Shown one piece after another: positions 1 through 10,300 of a stretch of DNA of 64,000 nucleotides. Below the pieces are notes generated by a model that had not been told where the DNA came from, made no database searches, and worked only from the letters and a program-made list of their open reading frames with translations. Each line of letters starts with the position of its first letter. Position 1 is the stretch's first letter. The position numbers and the translations under genes are program-made. Source of the stretch: Cyathus striatus (Eukaryota > Basidiomycota > Agaricomycetes > Agaricales > Nidulariaceae); the NCBI GenBank assembly GCA_025738555.1, contig JAOVFP010000008.1:2976001-3040000 (forward strand), read 5' to 3'.

Positions 1-527
1 TGAACAAAGGTGCAGTCTCCAATGCATCCATAAGCACTAAAAGAGACCCATCCTCCAATCCATACTGAGCCGTCACTGATCTTCAAGTGGGTTAATCTCA
101 GTGGGGCTTCTTCGGAATTCAGAGTTATCCAGCACACTAGGTCCATAACCCCATTGCTAAAAACATGCCCAATGTTCAGTTTCACCAGTGAGGCAAATAC
201 TTTACTGTGGCCAGATATGAGATTTGACAGTTCCAATAACCCCTGGCCCAATTTCGATACACATAGTGTGCATAGATTAGGATACAGTGCAACCAAAACC
301 TAGAACAATGCCGAGTTGACGTTGTTCAAGAGTATCAAGTGTAAGTGTCATAAGAGGAATGGAATGAATGTTCCCTTCCTGTATTTAATTCAGTATCTCT
401 TACTAGTTAAATTCTTGAGGTAGTGGGCTGTGCCACTTATCGGCCTTATCTCTTTATTAAATTGATTACTTATATACCTACATTTATCTATTTTACAGGC
501 AGGTTATGACTTGCATCTATCAATTGA
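1..527. other. no recognised gene
   Basis: I see no convincing coding frame or repeat boundary here. The stretch probably belongs to the decayed retroelement that follows, because the Gag reading frame begins to look meaningful at about 528. Confidence 0.4.
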
Positions 528-1076
528 CCTTCTTTACTGGACTGGGGCAAAACTGCCCTTGCAGTCCAGTACTATTATGGGCTCTGCTCCCACATCAAGG
601 ATGACCTTGCTCTCATCAATTTACCTCCTACCCTAGGGGATAGGAAGTTCCTGGCTCAGAAGGTCAATATGTGCTATTGGAAGCACCAAGCAGAAAAGGG
701 TTTTGAGTCAAAGTCTTCCAGACAAGCTGCGAAGTCTTCAGATAATGTGGCATCCATGAGCACTACTAATAAGTCTCACTCTTCGACTCCCCCCAAACCA
801 TCAACCTCCACACCATCCTCAGGAAAACCTACCAGCACTGTGCAAATGCCAGCTGTTGACCTGAGTGATAAACTTGGGAAAGATGGTAAGCTGACCCCCG
901 AGGAATGCAAATGCTGCATGGATGGCAACCTGTGTCTCTTCTGTGGGAAACCTGGTTATTGCGCTAAGGATTGCTGAAAGGCATCCTCCTCAGCAGCTAA
1001 AGCTTGTGCTGCGACCATCCCCACACCTGCTGCTGAGGACTCTATTTCAAACTCTGAAGAGAGCTCGAAAAAATAG
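528..1076 (+). pseudogene. Ty3/gypsy Gag, C-terminal fragment with zinc knuckle
   Basis: This is the capsid end and nucleocapsid of a fungal gypsy-type Gag, which would coat retrotransposon RNA. Around 555-670 the frame reads like the end of a retrotransposon capsid domain (AVQYYYGLCSHIKDDL). A serine/threonine-rich linker follows, then a knuckle CLFCGKPGYCAKDC at about 934-974, in which the third ligand is Tyr instead of His. An in-frame TGA at 975-977 ends the main ORF, but the same frame continues with Gag-like sequence to a TAG at 1074-1076. No reverse transcriptase or integrase follows; the 3' LTR starts 120 bp later, so the element is internally deleted. It is a dead fragment. Confidence 0.75.
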
Positions 1077-1196
1077 AGTGTGGCCCTCAGGTTCCCATAC
1101 AGACTGGTACGCAAACAATGCAAAATGCTGTAAAAAGTTTAAAGTTTTCCATTGAAACCTAATGGCCCTCATGGCTCGGCCCTAAGGGGGAGATAC

Positions 1197-1867
1197 TGTC
1201 ATAGCCGTACTTTTCCTACCTTATTTCCACATTTCTATTCCACACTTTCCACACTCTCTGCACTTCTTGACTTGTAGATATCACCCTTTCACTTTTATCC
1301 TTCTGCTCTTCTGACTGAAAGTTGCCCAGCTTATGTCACCTTACTCATCTGGTTCTTGTCCATTCTCCATTATGCTTTCTCTATCATACCCTGGGTATAC
1401 TTGTCTCAGCATTCCTTTCAATCCTTAGTTCGTCCTTGGTACATATTGTATTCAAACCATACTCCACCTTCCGCCACCATCTTATTATGTTTATCAAATA
1501 GTATACTATTACCCATTTGTTCACCAGTCATCAGTGAAGTCATATAGTATTTAAGTAGCACAACCTGTACTACTATTACTCAGTTCGAATATCAACTAAG
1601 TTACTATCCCTCATACTTGTCTTTGAGTTCTACTCAACTCTGGCTTGAATTGTTGCATTCACAGTAATGACTCTGCACTCTGTACTTCACACTCCACACT
1701 ACTGTCCCTCTCTTTCTCTGCACTCCTGTCTCTCCCTTCTGCACTTCAAAATACCTGGACCATGAGAATGACAAGGGGTGCAGCATATAAGCTGAAGCTG
1801 ACAGTCCTTCTGTCCTGCACTTCCTACCTTACACTTCTGACCTTACATAGAAATACAGGTCTTGACA
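1197..1867 (+). repeat. LTR of the gypsy fragment
   Basis: The block starts TGTCATAGCC just after a purine tract (AAGGGGGAGATA) and ends CTTGACA, so the ends are the inverted pair TGTCA...TGACA. The sequence before it reads PKGGDTV, like the usual C-terminus of fungal gypsy Pol, which supports a 3' LTR. I found no second copy in the window, so the right boundary is inferred from the terminal motif only. Confidence 0.55.
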
Positions 1868-2000
1868 ACTTGCAGCTAAAATGAGTCCAGCTGGAGTCCA
1901 CCTGGATTCTACAGACTATCTGGAAAATCCTTGGAGTCTGTCTGGATAGTCCATGGAATCCATGGAGTCCACCTGGAGTCTGGCTGGAATAGGGGGGGAG
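1868..2000. repeat. short GGAGTCC-type repeats before a second purine tract
   Basis: About 130 bp made of degenerate GGAGTCCA/CCTGGA words, some palindromic (TCCAGCTGGA). It ends in the purine tract AGGGGGGGAG directly before TGTAAAGACC. It is probably the internal end of another LTR element. Confidence 0.4.
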
Positions 2001-2525
2001 TGTAAAGACCTCTAGGGAACTATGAGAATAAATTGAGCATTAAAATTAAAAAATATGCACAGATTCTGTGCAGATCCATGTGGAATCTGTACAGAATCTG
2101 CACAGAATTTCCAGGTCTGTACAGATTCCGCACAGATTTGCATGGATCTATATGGACTCCCCAGGGGAGCATAAATTACTGTTGAATTCATACAAGTCTA
2201 TTAGTTATAAATACAGTTATCTACTCTAACCATAGCTGTCATTATGATAGCATTTCAAAATCATTAGTAGTACTGTGTAGATAGTAGTACCATTATCAGT
2301 ATCACTTATATCTAGTAATATACTCACTATCTACTCTATCTCTGGCAAAAGTTGAATAACCACCTGAGTCTATGTATTTATTCTAACTGAGTCCATGCAT
2401 ACAATCTAATTGGCTCATCATGCATATGAGCAGCTATACCAGGAATGAACAAGTACATGTGCTATGTAGTATGGTGTATGGTAGCTTGCCAAAAAAAAAA
2501 TTAGGTAAGTTACCTGTTTGTTACA
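2001..2525 (+). repeat. possible second LTR (TGTAAAG...TTACA)
   Basis: It starts TGTAAAGACC right after a G-rich purine tract and a matching end TTACA occurs at 2521-2525. Inside (2050-2160) lies a run of palindromic words related to ATTCTGTGCAGA. There is no second copy and no visible target duplication, so this is a weak call. Confidence 0.35.
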
Positions 2526-3068
2526 CTGCCTGAGGTTTGTTCCTCAGCCCTACTGTAGACATGCTGCATGGAATAATGAGTTGAAACAATGTCACCCTTA
2601 TTATCCCATATCTTGCCTATGGGTGAGGAGCTTGAGCTTGTTGTGATAAGATTTAAATGTTGGCAAAAGGTGTGCAGGTTGACAATCTGGAGGACAGAAA
2701 CGAAGATTATGGTTTAGAATCAAGCCTCAAGGGTAGACAGGTACATTTATTGTTCCTGTACATCATAACAGGTTGACATTATATATTCATGTATGTTGTA
2801 TCTAACTTCAAAAGTCTGGTTTGAAGCATACATTTGTCTGTCATTTCAACTCCATTCCTATTGGTATATCTGTCTTTCTTAGCATCCGAATATTGATACT
2901 CGCTATTTTGTAAAGACATGAACAACTTTTGAGCTAAAGAGTACTAAAAATGCACATCTTCCCAGGGTCAGTAAGATACTTACAATCCCTCTTCATGCTC
3001 CCTTGTCATGGTCCATGGGTTTAAGACTTTGTGCTTCACAAATCAAACTAAGGGCATGAGAGTTTTTA
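2526..3068. other. AT-rich spacer, nothing recognised
   Basis: No coding frame, tRNA or repeat boundary is visible up to the solo LTR. Confidence 0.4.
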
Positions 3069-3073
3069 TCTAT

Positions 3074-3682
3074 TGTCACGTCCCGTTCTATTCCACTAGG
3101 GACAAGAACCTCGGAGTAGATAGTCTAATAGCGGAGTAACTTGTACAACGTTAGTAGGGTGTGTGGAGATAATGAACAAGTACGGGAGTAGTGGAACGTT
3201 GGCTTCAACTTGTGTGTTGCGCCCCTTGGACTTCCAGTTCCGTATTTAGAACAAAGCGGAGTAAGTGACAAAATAGCGGAGTTGGCTCAAGGCCCAAGTG
3301 GGAGAAGGGTGTAAACGTAGTTGATTTGAAACTAAAGTATATCTACATTACAGGAGTAGTTTATATAGTAAACTACTTTGTCCGAATGCGTACGGAGTAA
3401 TGCCCATGGGTATGTGGCATCCTAGGGTTAAGTAAACTCCATGAAATGTAGAACATGGTAAACTAGTAGTACGCCTCTAGATTATAGTCATAGGAGAAAT
3501 GGCCGCAGCCGGAGAACAAGGTAGTAATATTAAAGGGAAGGAACAAGTAAACAGTTACAAGTAAACATTAGTAAGGAAGAGTTCGATATATAACAAGTAT
3601 ACATAGTCTGGAGGAAACGTACTAAAAGCGGAGTAAACCCGGAGTTGACTCCAATGGTACAGGGATTGTCATGGATATGACA
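3074..3682 (+). repeat. solo LTR, copy A (609 bp)
   Basis: The ends are TGTCACGTCC and GGATATGACA, the inverted pair TGTCA/TGACA typical of LTRs. The 5-bp target duplication TCTAT flanks it at 3069-3073 and 3683-3687, so the boundaries are firm. A homologous copy lies at 57478-58310 and a more distant relative at 37287-37950. Copy A keeps roughly two dozen CpG sites, and copy B has lost almost all of them, so copy A is younger or less methylated. The internal element is gone, presumably by LTR-LTR recombination. Confidence 0.9.
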
Positions 3683-3687
3683 TCTAT

Positions 3688-4186
3688 GTACTTGTTAGGA
3701 TTTCGACACTTATCTTATCTAATCTTGATATCTTATCTTATCTTGTCATGTGACTAGTCACCTGACACACAATGCGGACACCATGTGTATCAACATGTAT
3801 TATTCATCAAGACCATGGGCACAGTCCACAGTTCAGCCATGCCTTCAAACATGTAGAATACATGAGTTTGTAATGTAGAAGCACAGTAACATGTGTTGTA
3901 GTGTAGGCTAGGTTACATGTGATTCCCTCATGGATAATTACTATAAATATGGTCACTTTAATTAGTTGTTTCTCTATTCTTGTGCTAGTTTATTCCAGAC
4001 TTGCAATAAGATTCACTTCTTCTTCCATATTCAAGTGTTTGAGTTTGACTTCAAGCATTTTGCTCATCTGTTCCTAACAGTACTGGATATTTTAATCTAA
4101 CTTATGTTCTTTGACCTTAAATAACATCTTAATACTATATGTTAATGTCAGGAGTCTCAGTGATTCTTCAACATGTACACACATAG
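3688..4186. other. spacer, nothing recognised
   Basis: AT-rich sequence with a few ATCTTATC repeats near 3712-3745. No gene could be supported. Confidence 0.4.
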
Positions 4187-4281
4187 AATAGAACTCTCAA
4201 GCACGAGAACAAAGATGGAAAACCATTCAAGTACATTGCACCACCATCTCAGGGAAGACATCTCACTATGTAAATTTGTGA
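4187..4281 (+). pseudogene. relic of a DUF6533 last exon
   Basis: The frame CGA GAA CAA to the TGA at 4279-4281 gives REQRWKTIQVHCTTISG, close to the C-terminus of the DUF6533 gene at 5397-6964 (REQGWKTIRVHCTTISG). Just upstream the match needs a one-base shift and then meets a TAG, so only a broken last exon survives. It lies in the same orientation as its neighbour and is probably the remains of a tandem copy. Confidence 0.65.
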
Positions 4282-4813
4282 CTTATATATCGCAGGAAAG
4301 GTGATATGAAAGATCCCATACAGCGATGCGAAGCATTTGAGTTTGTCGTTGCCTTTGAATTTGATTGCCAGAGCTTGTCATTGTCGGAGATAGCCATACT
4401 TAGATTGTTACGTAAACTTATACTCGGCGGTGATATAGTGATAAGCAACTGCCAACAAATTGTTCAACTTACGGAAGTACTACTCAACCATCAGCTTCTA
4501 AGTGCTTTCTAACGTTCTACTAGGACATATTCATTAGTCTAAATGTAAACCTAACTGCTGGACTTAAGAATGTTGGAATTATTCGTACGTATGACCTACC
4601 ACTTAGTTATGATAATCAAATTCTAAAGATCTAAACACGTTTTGCCAAAAGTTCAACAAATTTGACGATATATAGCACTCACCTTCAGCGAACACTTAAA
4701 GGCTTACAAGGCTTCCAGTTACTTTACACTGTACTAGTTTCTAAGACTTATTCTTGTCTGATTTAAACCTTATCGGAAAAGCCTTCTGCGTGTCAAGAAC
4801 TCTTTCCAATGTA
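4282..4813. other. spacer, nothing recognised
   Basis: AT-rich sequence. The small open frames on both strands have no family resemblance. Confidence 0.35.
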
Positions 4814-5189
4814 CTGTACGAATCCGATCAATTGGGCATACCTTTGAGTGCGTGACAGGCCCAACCGCAAAATGATTTCGGCACACGAGAAATTGTAGTG
4901 TGACACACCAGAATTTTCGGCATTTTGGGCACTCAAGCTGGCCAAAAATTTGAATTAGTGTACATATTTAACTTGCAAATGTACTGAACACTGTTGGTTG
5001 GCAAGAAATAGCTATTGGAGAAGAAAAAATTATTATTACGTTGAAAATTTTTGGGTGTACGCCGGCGTCTAAATATGTCACGGTTTAACCTTTCGGCATT
5101 TTTATTTGTGATGCGTGACATGGTCCAAATTTCGGCGCGGCAGAATGGGTGCGTGACGCGTGACTGCCCAATTGATCGGATTCGTACAG
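4814..5189. mobile_element. 376-bp MITE, Tc1/mariner type
   Basis: A perfect 25-bp terminal inverted repeat (CTGTACGAATCCGATCAATT, then GGGCA) begins at 4814, and its reverse complement ends at 5189. The element is flanked by TA on both sides (4812-4813 and 5190-5191), the target duplication expected of Tc1/mariner-pogo transposases. It has no coding capacity and must have moved with a transposase made elsewhere. The ends are perfect, so it is fairly young. Confidence 0.88.
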
Positions 5190-5396
5190 TATTCTGGGCT
5201 GTCAGTAAACGCCTCCATCACATCTGTGATGTACAGACTCCATATTTTCTCGAAATAAAGCGTTATCATACCCCATGGAACTCGAGAAATCGGAGATTCA
5301 ACATCCTTTTATGCTTTTAACTACTCATCGAAGGTCTTGCATTCGTACTTAAGACGGTCATAAGAGTGATCTTATTCTTGCCGTCTCTGCATTGCC

Positions 5397-6964
5397 ATGG
5401 ACCCGCCCCCGCAAACCATTGTGGTACTCCTAGAGCACATGCAAAATGTCACAGTAAGTCGCTGGATAATTTCTAAAAAGATTAAAATTTATCGTGTACT
5501 ACAGTATTTTCATGGTTTGTACTTATTATATGCATATCTTATCGCATCTATGTTAAAGGTGTCGCAACTATAAGTGGCTAGTTTAGCTCTCTGGGTACTT
5601 CATCTTCTCAAATCTGTAATTGATGTGCGGAAATTGACAAATAATAGGTATTCGAACACCTCATAACAATGAACATGGAGGTCACCTACATTTGGGGATC
5701 CCCGCGTTGGAGTGTAGTAAAAGTTCTATATGTCTACGTGAGATATAGCACATATGTAGATGCTTTTTTAAACATAATGGGTAGGTGGCTAATGGATTGT
5801 AAAGTGACTCCGCATGCCGACAAGTTTACAGTGCAATGCCTTCCTTCACTGTCTTCTAATTCCTGCAAATCTCTGTACTATGCGACTATAGGTGAGTGTG
5901 GCCCTGAGGTTTATATTATCTTGCTAATGTAACCTTATCAATTCTTGTAGGATTCCTCACTACCGGCATAGTAGTTACTGAAAGTAAGTATCAGTTTTTT
6001 ACTTACGGTAGTGAACGCTACAAATCATTTCCACAGTCATCCTAACTCTTCGCGTCTGGGCTGTCTGGAAAAAAACAAAAACAATGACAATTATATTGAC
6101 TGTGTACTTTATCAGTGCCGTAGTGCCAGGGCTCGTTATTGCGGCACTGCTCGCAAAGTCCCTTGCATGTATGTGAACAGACTTCAGCTTTCCCATAAAA
6201 GAATCTATTAATGATCATTTATTCAAGTCGATCTGCAAAATGTTATTCAAATACGTGGATGTCTTGTAACAAACGGAAGAATCACAATGGAAGCGACTAT
6301 TTGGGGTTTAATACTAGCTTATGATACTGGTAAGAAGATGAATTTTGAGGTAAAACCGCATGCACACCAACCCAAATTTCAGTCATGATGTTATTGCTTC
6401 TACCACCTGCGTACAACGCCTGTCAGTTTCTCATTAACACATACTACTTACATCAATTCCTGATAAGATTATAGTCCGCAGTGGAGGCAGGTCAACGTTG
6501 GCCAACGTCGTCATTAGAGATGGTAAGACCTCCTAATATTAATCTTTAAATACCTTAATAGGCCAATACAGGAATCATATATTATATCTATTTATTCAGT
6601 GAGTGTTTAAATCTTGAAAAATAACATCTGTGGAGAGCATGTGATTGAAATTATGTATCATAACAGTTGCTACGTTGGTTAACATGGTATTAGTGCTGAA
6701 TCTCACTGTGAGTATTGATATATACAATCATAGTTAGAATATTGGGGCCTCATAAGCCATAATGACCTATTTCTAGCCTGATTACTTTGCTCTCCTTGCA
6801 ACGTATGGTTATCATTACTCTTCCAAATCAGATGATGCTAATATTAAGACTTTAGATTTGCACGTGTTGTATATTCTGCACTCTCTTGCCGCATTATTCT
6901 GAACATACGGGAACAAGGATGGAAAACTATTCGTGTACATTGCACCACAATTTCGGGAGTATAG
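5397..6964 (+). pseudogene. DUF6533 membrane protein, paralog 1 (one in-frame stop)
   Basis: DUF6533 proteins are basidiomycete multi-pass membrane proteins of unknown function. A 12-exon model fits: 5397-5453, 5559-5594, 5648-5780, 5832-5891, 5951-5983, 6037-6168, 6228-6329, 6383-6421, 6475-6522, 6667-6707, 6777-6802 and 6856-6964. The exon total is 816 nt, a multiple of three. The family hallmarks are EVTYIW near the first membrane segment, LTLRVWAVW, a hydrophobic helix after it, STLANVVIRDG and the C-terminal SCRIILNIREQ. The only defect is a TAA at 5571-5573 (codon 24), where paralog 2 has AAA (Lys). Exon lengths and phases match paralog 2, which lies 384 bp away in convergent orientation. 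If translation started downstream it would lose the first membrane segment, so I call it a pseudogene with low certainty about expression. Confidence 0.8.
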
Positions 6965-7348
6965 ATTTGTTCCCAAGTTGCACCTTTATATAGATTAACT
7001 TCACATAAAGATGTAATACTATATAAATTCTCTTCAAAAGAAAAATAACAATCCCTCACGAATCTATAATAAGTAGCATAAGAATTCCCCCCTCACACTA
7101 CATGCTGTGAGTTTTGAAATAATCTACGTCAATTACATTATACCAGTTGGAGTTATATGTTCTACCTTGATCCTGGCTTTGCTTCATATAGAGACTGTTG
7201 GGGATGTTGTTGTCTATGCATATGGGTTCTTTTCGGGTGCATGCAAGTAATACATTTCTGTAATACAAATTAAGGTAATAGGTATAGCAACCGATGGTAA
7301 AGCAAGCTGCAGACTCAGAGTGAAATTGTTCTACATTCTTTTCTAAAA

Positions 7349-10300
7349 TCACACGATCGTGGTGCAGTGGACTCGCGAACCGTTCTTGGCTTGTTCCCGT
7401 GCATGCAGGACAACACGACAAGAAATTGCGGAATGAGTGACCCTTGCAAATCTAAGTATGATTATCACAGCTCAAATCAGTATCAGTGTCCGTGAGCCAA
7501 GGTGATGATGAAAGCCATCTTACAGTGGTAATAAAGACAAATAGTCTGGCTAAAGATCTCATGATCATCAACAATAACATATAAAACGTAGCCGTAAAAA
7601 CTCACACTAAGCTTCAATGTAAATACCATATTCACAAGCGCCATGACTAATTAATGATGCGTTATTAAATCGGTTTTCAGTATATCTTAAATAATACATT
7701 CCATTGCTTAGGTGAACTCACGAAAAAGGTAAACGGAGTAGATCATTCCTGAGCATTATACTGATTTAGCCATTTATTAGTTAGTTGGAAAAGTATTCTA
7801 CCATCTTGTATTACGGTGCTCGACAGGGTTGATCTGTCTTTCGATTTGACTCGATGCATTATATCAGTTTCGCAAGAATGATATTAACACACAAAAACTT
7901 ACTAGAAGCCCTGTAAGCAGCTGGCAACATCAGTCCCATCATAACTGCGAACAGATGTTAGACATGCTTTCACGTGAAAATAAGCTGAGAGGTTAGCATA
8001 CCTGTCTGATAAGCCAATATTAAACCCCAGACTGCTCCCTGGCGTTCCAAAATACTCACGCGACTATTAGTTGGAAGACATGCAAAGGTGAATGTATATA
8101 TGCGAAGGAGACTTTGCAAATTAACTTCAATTCGGCATCAATACCATTGGCCAATGACTTAAGACTGGTAGTTAGTTGTACGGGGCTACTAGAATTTGAC
8201 GTTGCCCTGTAATTTGACATTGCCGTGGCGTTGCCTCACTGGCAACGTCAATTCTTGCACGGCAACGTCACAGCAACGCCAAAGTGCTCGCGATTGATTT
8301 ATTCCCACACCCTCGCTAACAAATTTCAACCACGAGTCAATGTCTCCCGCCCCTCCCTTTTGGAATTTCACACATGTATCACCATTGCCCGCTTCCTGCT
8401 CATCGTTTCCCATGCTTTCTCTCACACCCTTTTTGATATTTTTCTTACACAAACACATAGTCTATTATTTATACTACAATAGAGTCATCTTACTTTACAA
8501 AGTATGGTACATACTACATGTTACAGTAAAAGATTTTTAAAAATGTGTCTAATTCGCATTTTTCATATCTTTATTACCATAATTACATAGTGAAATGTTG
8601 ACTGATACATATGTCATAATTTATATTAGATGATGCAAAAATAGTTGAAGAAAATGAAAATGAATTAAACTACAAAATAAGAAAAAACTTGCTCACTGCT
8701 GAGTATGATCACAAGGAAGTTTGATATGTGCTGCGGCAATGAGGAAGGGTGCTTGATGGAGTGATGGATGGGACGAACACTGCGTACAAATATAAACAAA
8801 GGCGGGGCGGAGGGCGTGGGAAAAATTGAACCTCCAGCAACGCCAAAGGCAACGTCAAGCAACGTCGGGCAACGTCACGGCAACGCCAAATCTAACAAGA
8901 AAATTCAAATCGGCAACGTCACAGCAACATCACGGCAACGCCAGGAAATGTCAAGCAACGCCAGGCAACGTCCGGCAACGCCAAGCAACGTCAATTCTCG
9001 GATCGGCAACGTCAATTCTCAAATGGCAACGCCAGGCAACGTCAAGCAACGTCAAAATCTGATTTTCAACAATTTTTACAACTAGTATAAAAATGAGCAG
9101 AGTGTATATATCTCTACCAAATCTTTCCTTTTATTTTTATATATCATGTATTTACTAAACTACAAGCTGTCTAGAGTAGAAATGTTGTGTACAAGGGAAA
9201 AAATACATATTTCCAACTTATTTCACTGTGAGATTATAAGTTATACCCTGTTATACATGGCTCATATTCTTTATCAAGTGCTAATATATATTATATGAAT
9301 GCAAGGTACATTTTCATTGTGAAATAATACTAATTTATCGTATTTATTACTAACTAAGCATGTGCACAAGCAGGACTCGAACACAGGACCTCACCAAGCA
9401 ACGCCACTGCAACGCCAGGCAACGCCAAAATTAAATAGGCAACGTCAGGCAACGTCCATGCAACGCCACTTGAGCAACGTCAAAATATAGGGCAACGTCA
9501 AATTCTGTGGGCCCAGTTGTACGCACAGGTAATAGCATTCCCCAAAACTCCTGCAAAAACCCATAGTGGTATCACGATACTCGTATAACACACAGCTAAT
9601 ATGATCATCATGGTTCTTGTCTTGTTCCAGACTGCCCAAACGCGAAGGGTTAAGATTACTATGACAATGAACGGTAGTCAGTGTTCGTATATTTCTATAT
9701 AAATGCTAATGTACACTTACGGTCAGAAAAAGTCACTCCGATGATAAGGCACCCTATAGGTAAAGGATTAGTCAGTTTGGGTCCGTTATGAATATCGCAG
9801 AAAGCGAACATATTGTTGCGTAGGAAATAACCTTGCATGAAGATGAAGACTGTGGAGGGAGAAACTGAACTGCACTAATATTAGAATAGCTTGCCAATGT
9901 AAGAGGGTAGTTCTTACCAATCATGCCTAATGCGACATCCACATATGTACTGTACCTCGTGTAGACAAATAAAATCTTTATGATGCTCCAATTCGGAGAT
10001 TCCCATATGTGAGTTATCTCTATGTCCATTGTAATTAAATGTTCAAACACCTATTTTTTAATGAGAGCTTGGGCTTTACTCATTATGTAAAAATGTTGCA
10101 CCCAGAGCGAAAGACTGGCAACTTTCATTGTGGACACCATCTGAGTGCATAGCTTAGTTTATAAGTATGATGCTCACAGTGTAAATACTGAGAGTTAATA
10201 GGTTATGTAAGTGAGATTTAATGTTGCAACGATCAAGAACAAGACCTACAGTGATATTTCGTGCGTGCCATAAAATGTCAGCAGTTATTAGTGATCCCAT
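7349..10300 (-). CDS. DUF6533 membrane protein, paralog 2 (open, 276 aa)
   Basis: Twelve exons on the minus strand: 10300-10250, 10140-10102, 10050-9918, 9869-9810, 9753-9721, 9658-9527, 8124-8002, 7944-7903, 7849-7802, 7646-7606, 7549-7524 and 7451-7349. They sum to 831 nt and stay open to a TGA at 7349-7351, giving 276 residues, in the range of DUF6533 proteins. All introns are GT-AG. The motifs include EITHIW, LTLRVWAVW, a long hydrophobic stretch after it, STLSSTVIQDG and ISCRVVLHAREQ, so it should be a multi-pass membrane protein of unknown role. Intron 6 (8125-9526) contains a 1,332-bp TIR element inserted 12 nt after the donor. Without it and one target copy, the intron is 61 nt. Whether the long intron is still spliced cannot be told from sequence. 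Confidence 0.82.
8183..9514. mobile_element. 1,332-bp non-autonomous TIR element with GCAACGYCA arrays
   Basis: The termini are imperfect 26-bp inverted repeats starting GGGC and containing the exact core AGAATTTGACGTTGCCCT. The 9-bp direct repeat AGTTGTACG flanks the element at 8174-8182 and 9515-9523. A 9-bp duplication and GGG ends suggest a Mutator-like element, but this is inference. It encodes nothing convincing. Its hallmark is the decamer GCAACGTCA/GCAACGCCA with one spacer base, present about 28 times in plus orientation (8245-8280, 8835-9055, 9395-9500) and three times inverted at the left end. Several stretches are spaced exactly 10 bp. It lies inside an intron of the DUF6533 gene. 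Confidence 0.85.

Noticed and set aside
8768..9085. Two overlapping 78-105 codon ORFs rich in Asn, Gln and Arg
   Set aside because: They are translations of the 10-bp repeat array in two frames and have no start context or homology.
8195..9505. CRISPR array
   Set aside because: The repeats are about 9 bp, directly abutting or irregularly spaced, degenerate and in a eukaryotic intron.
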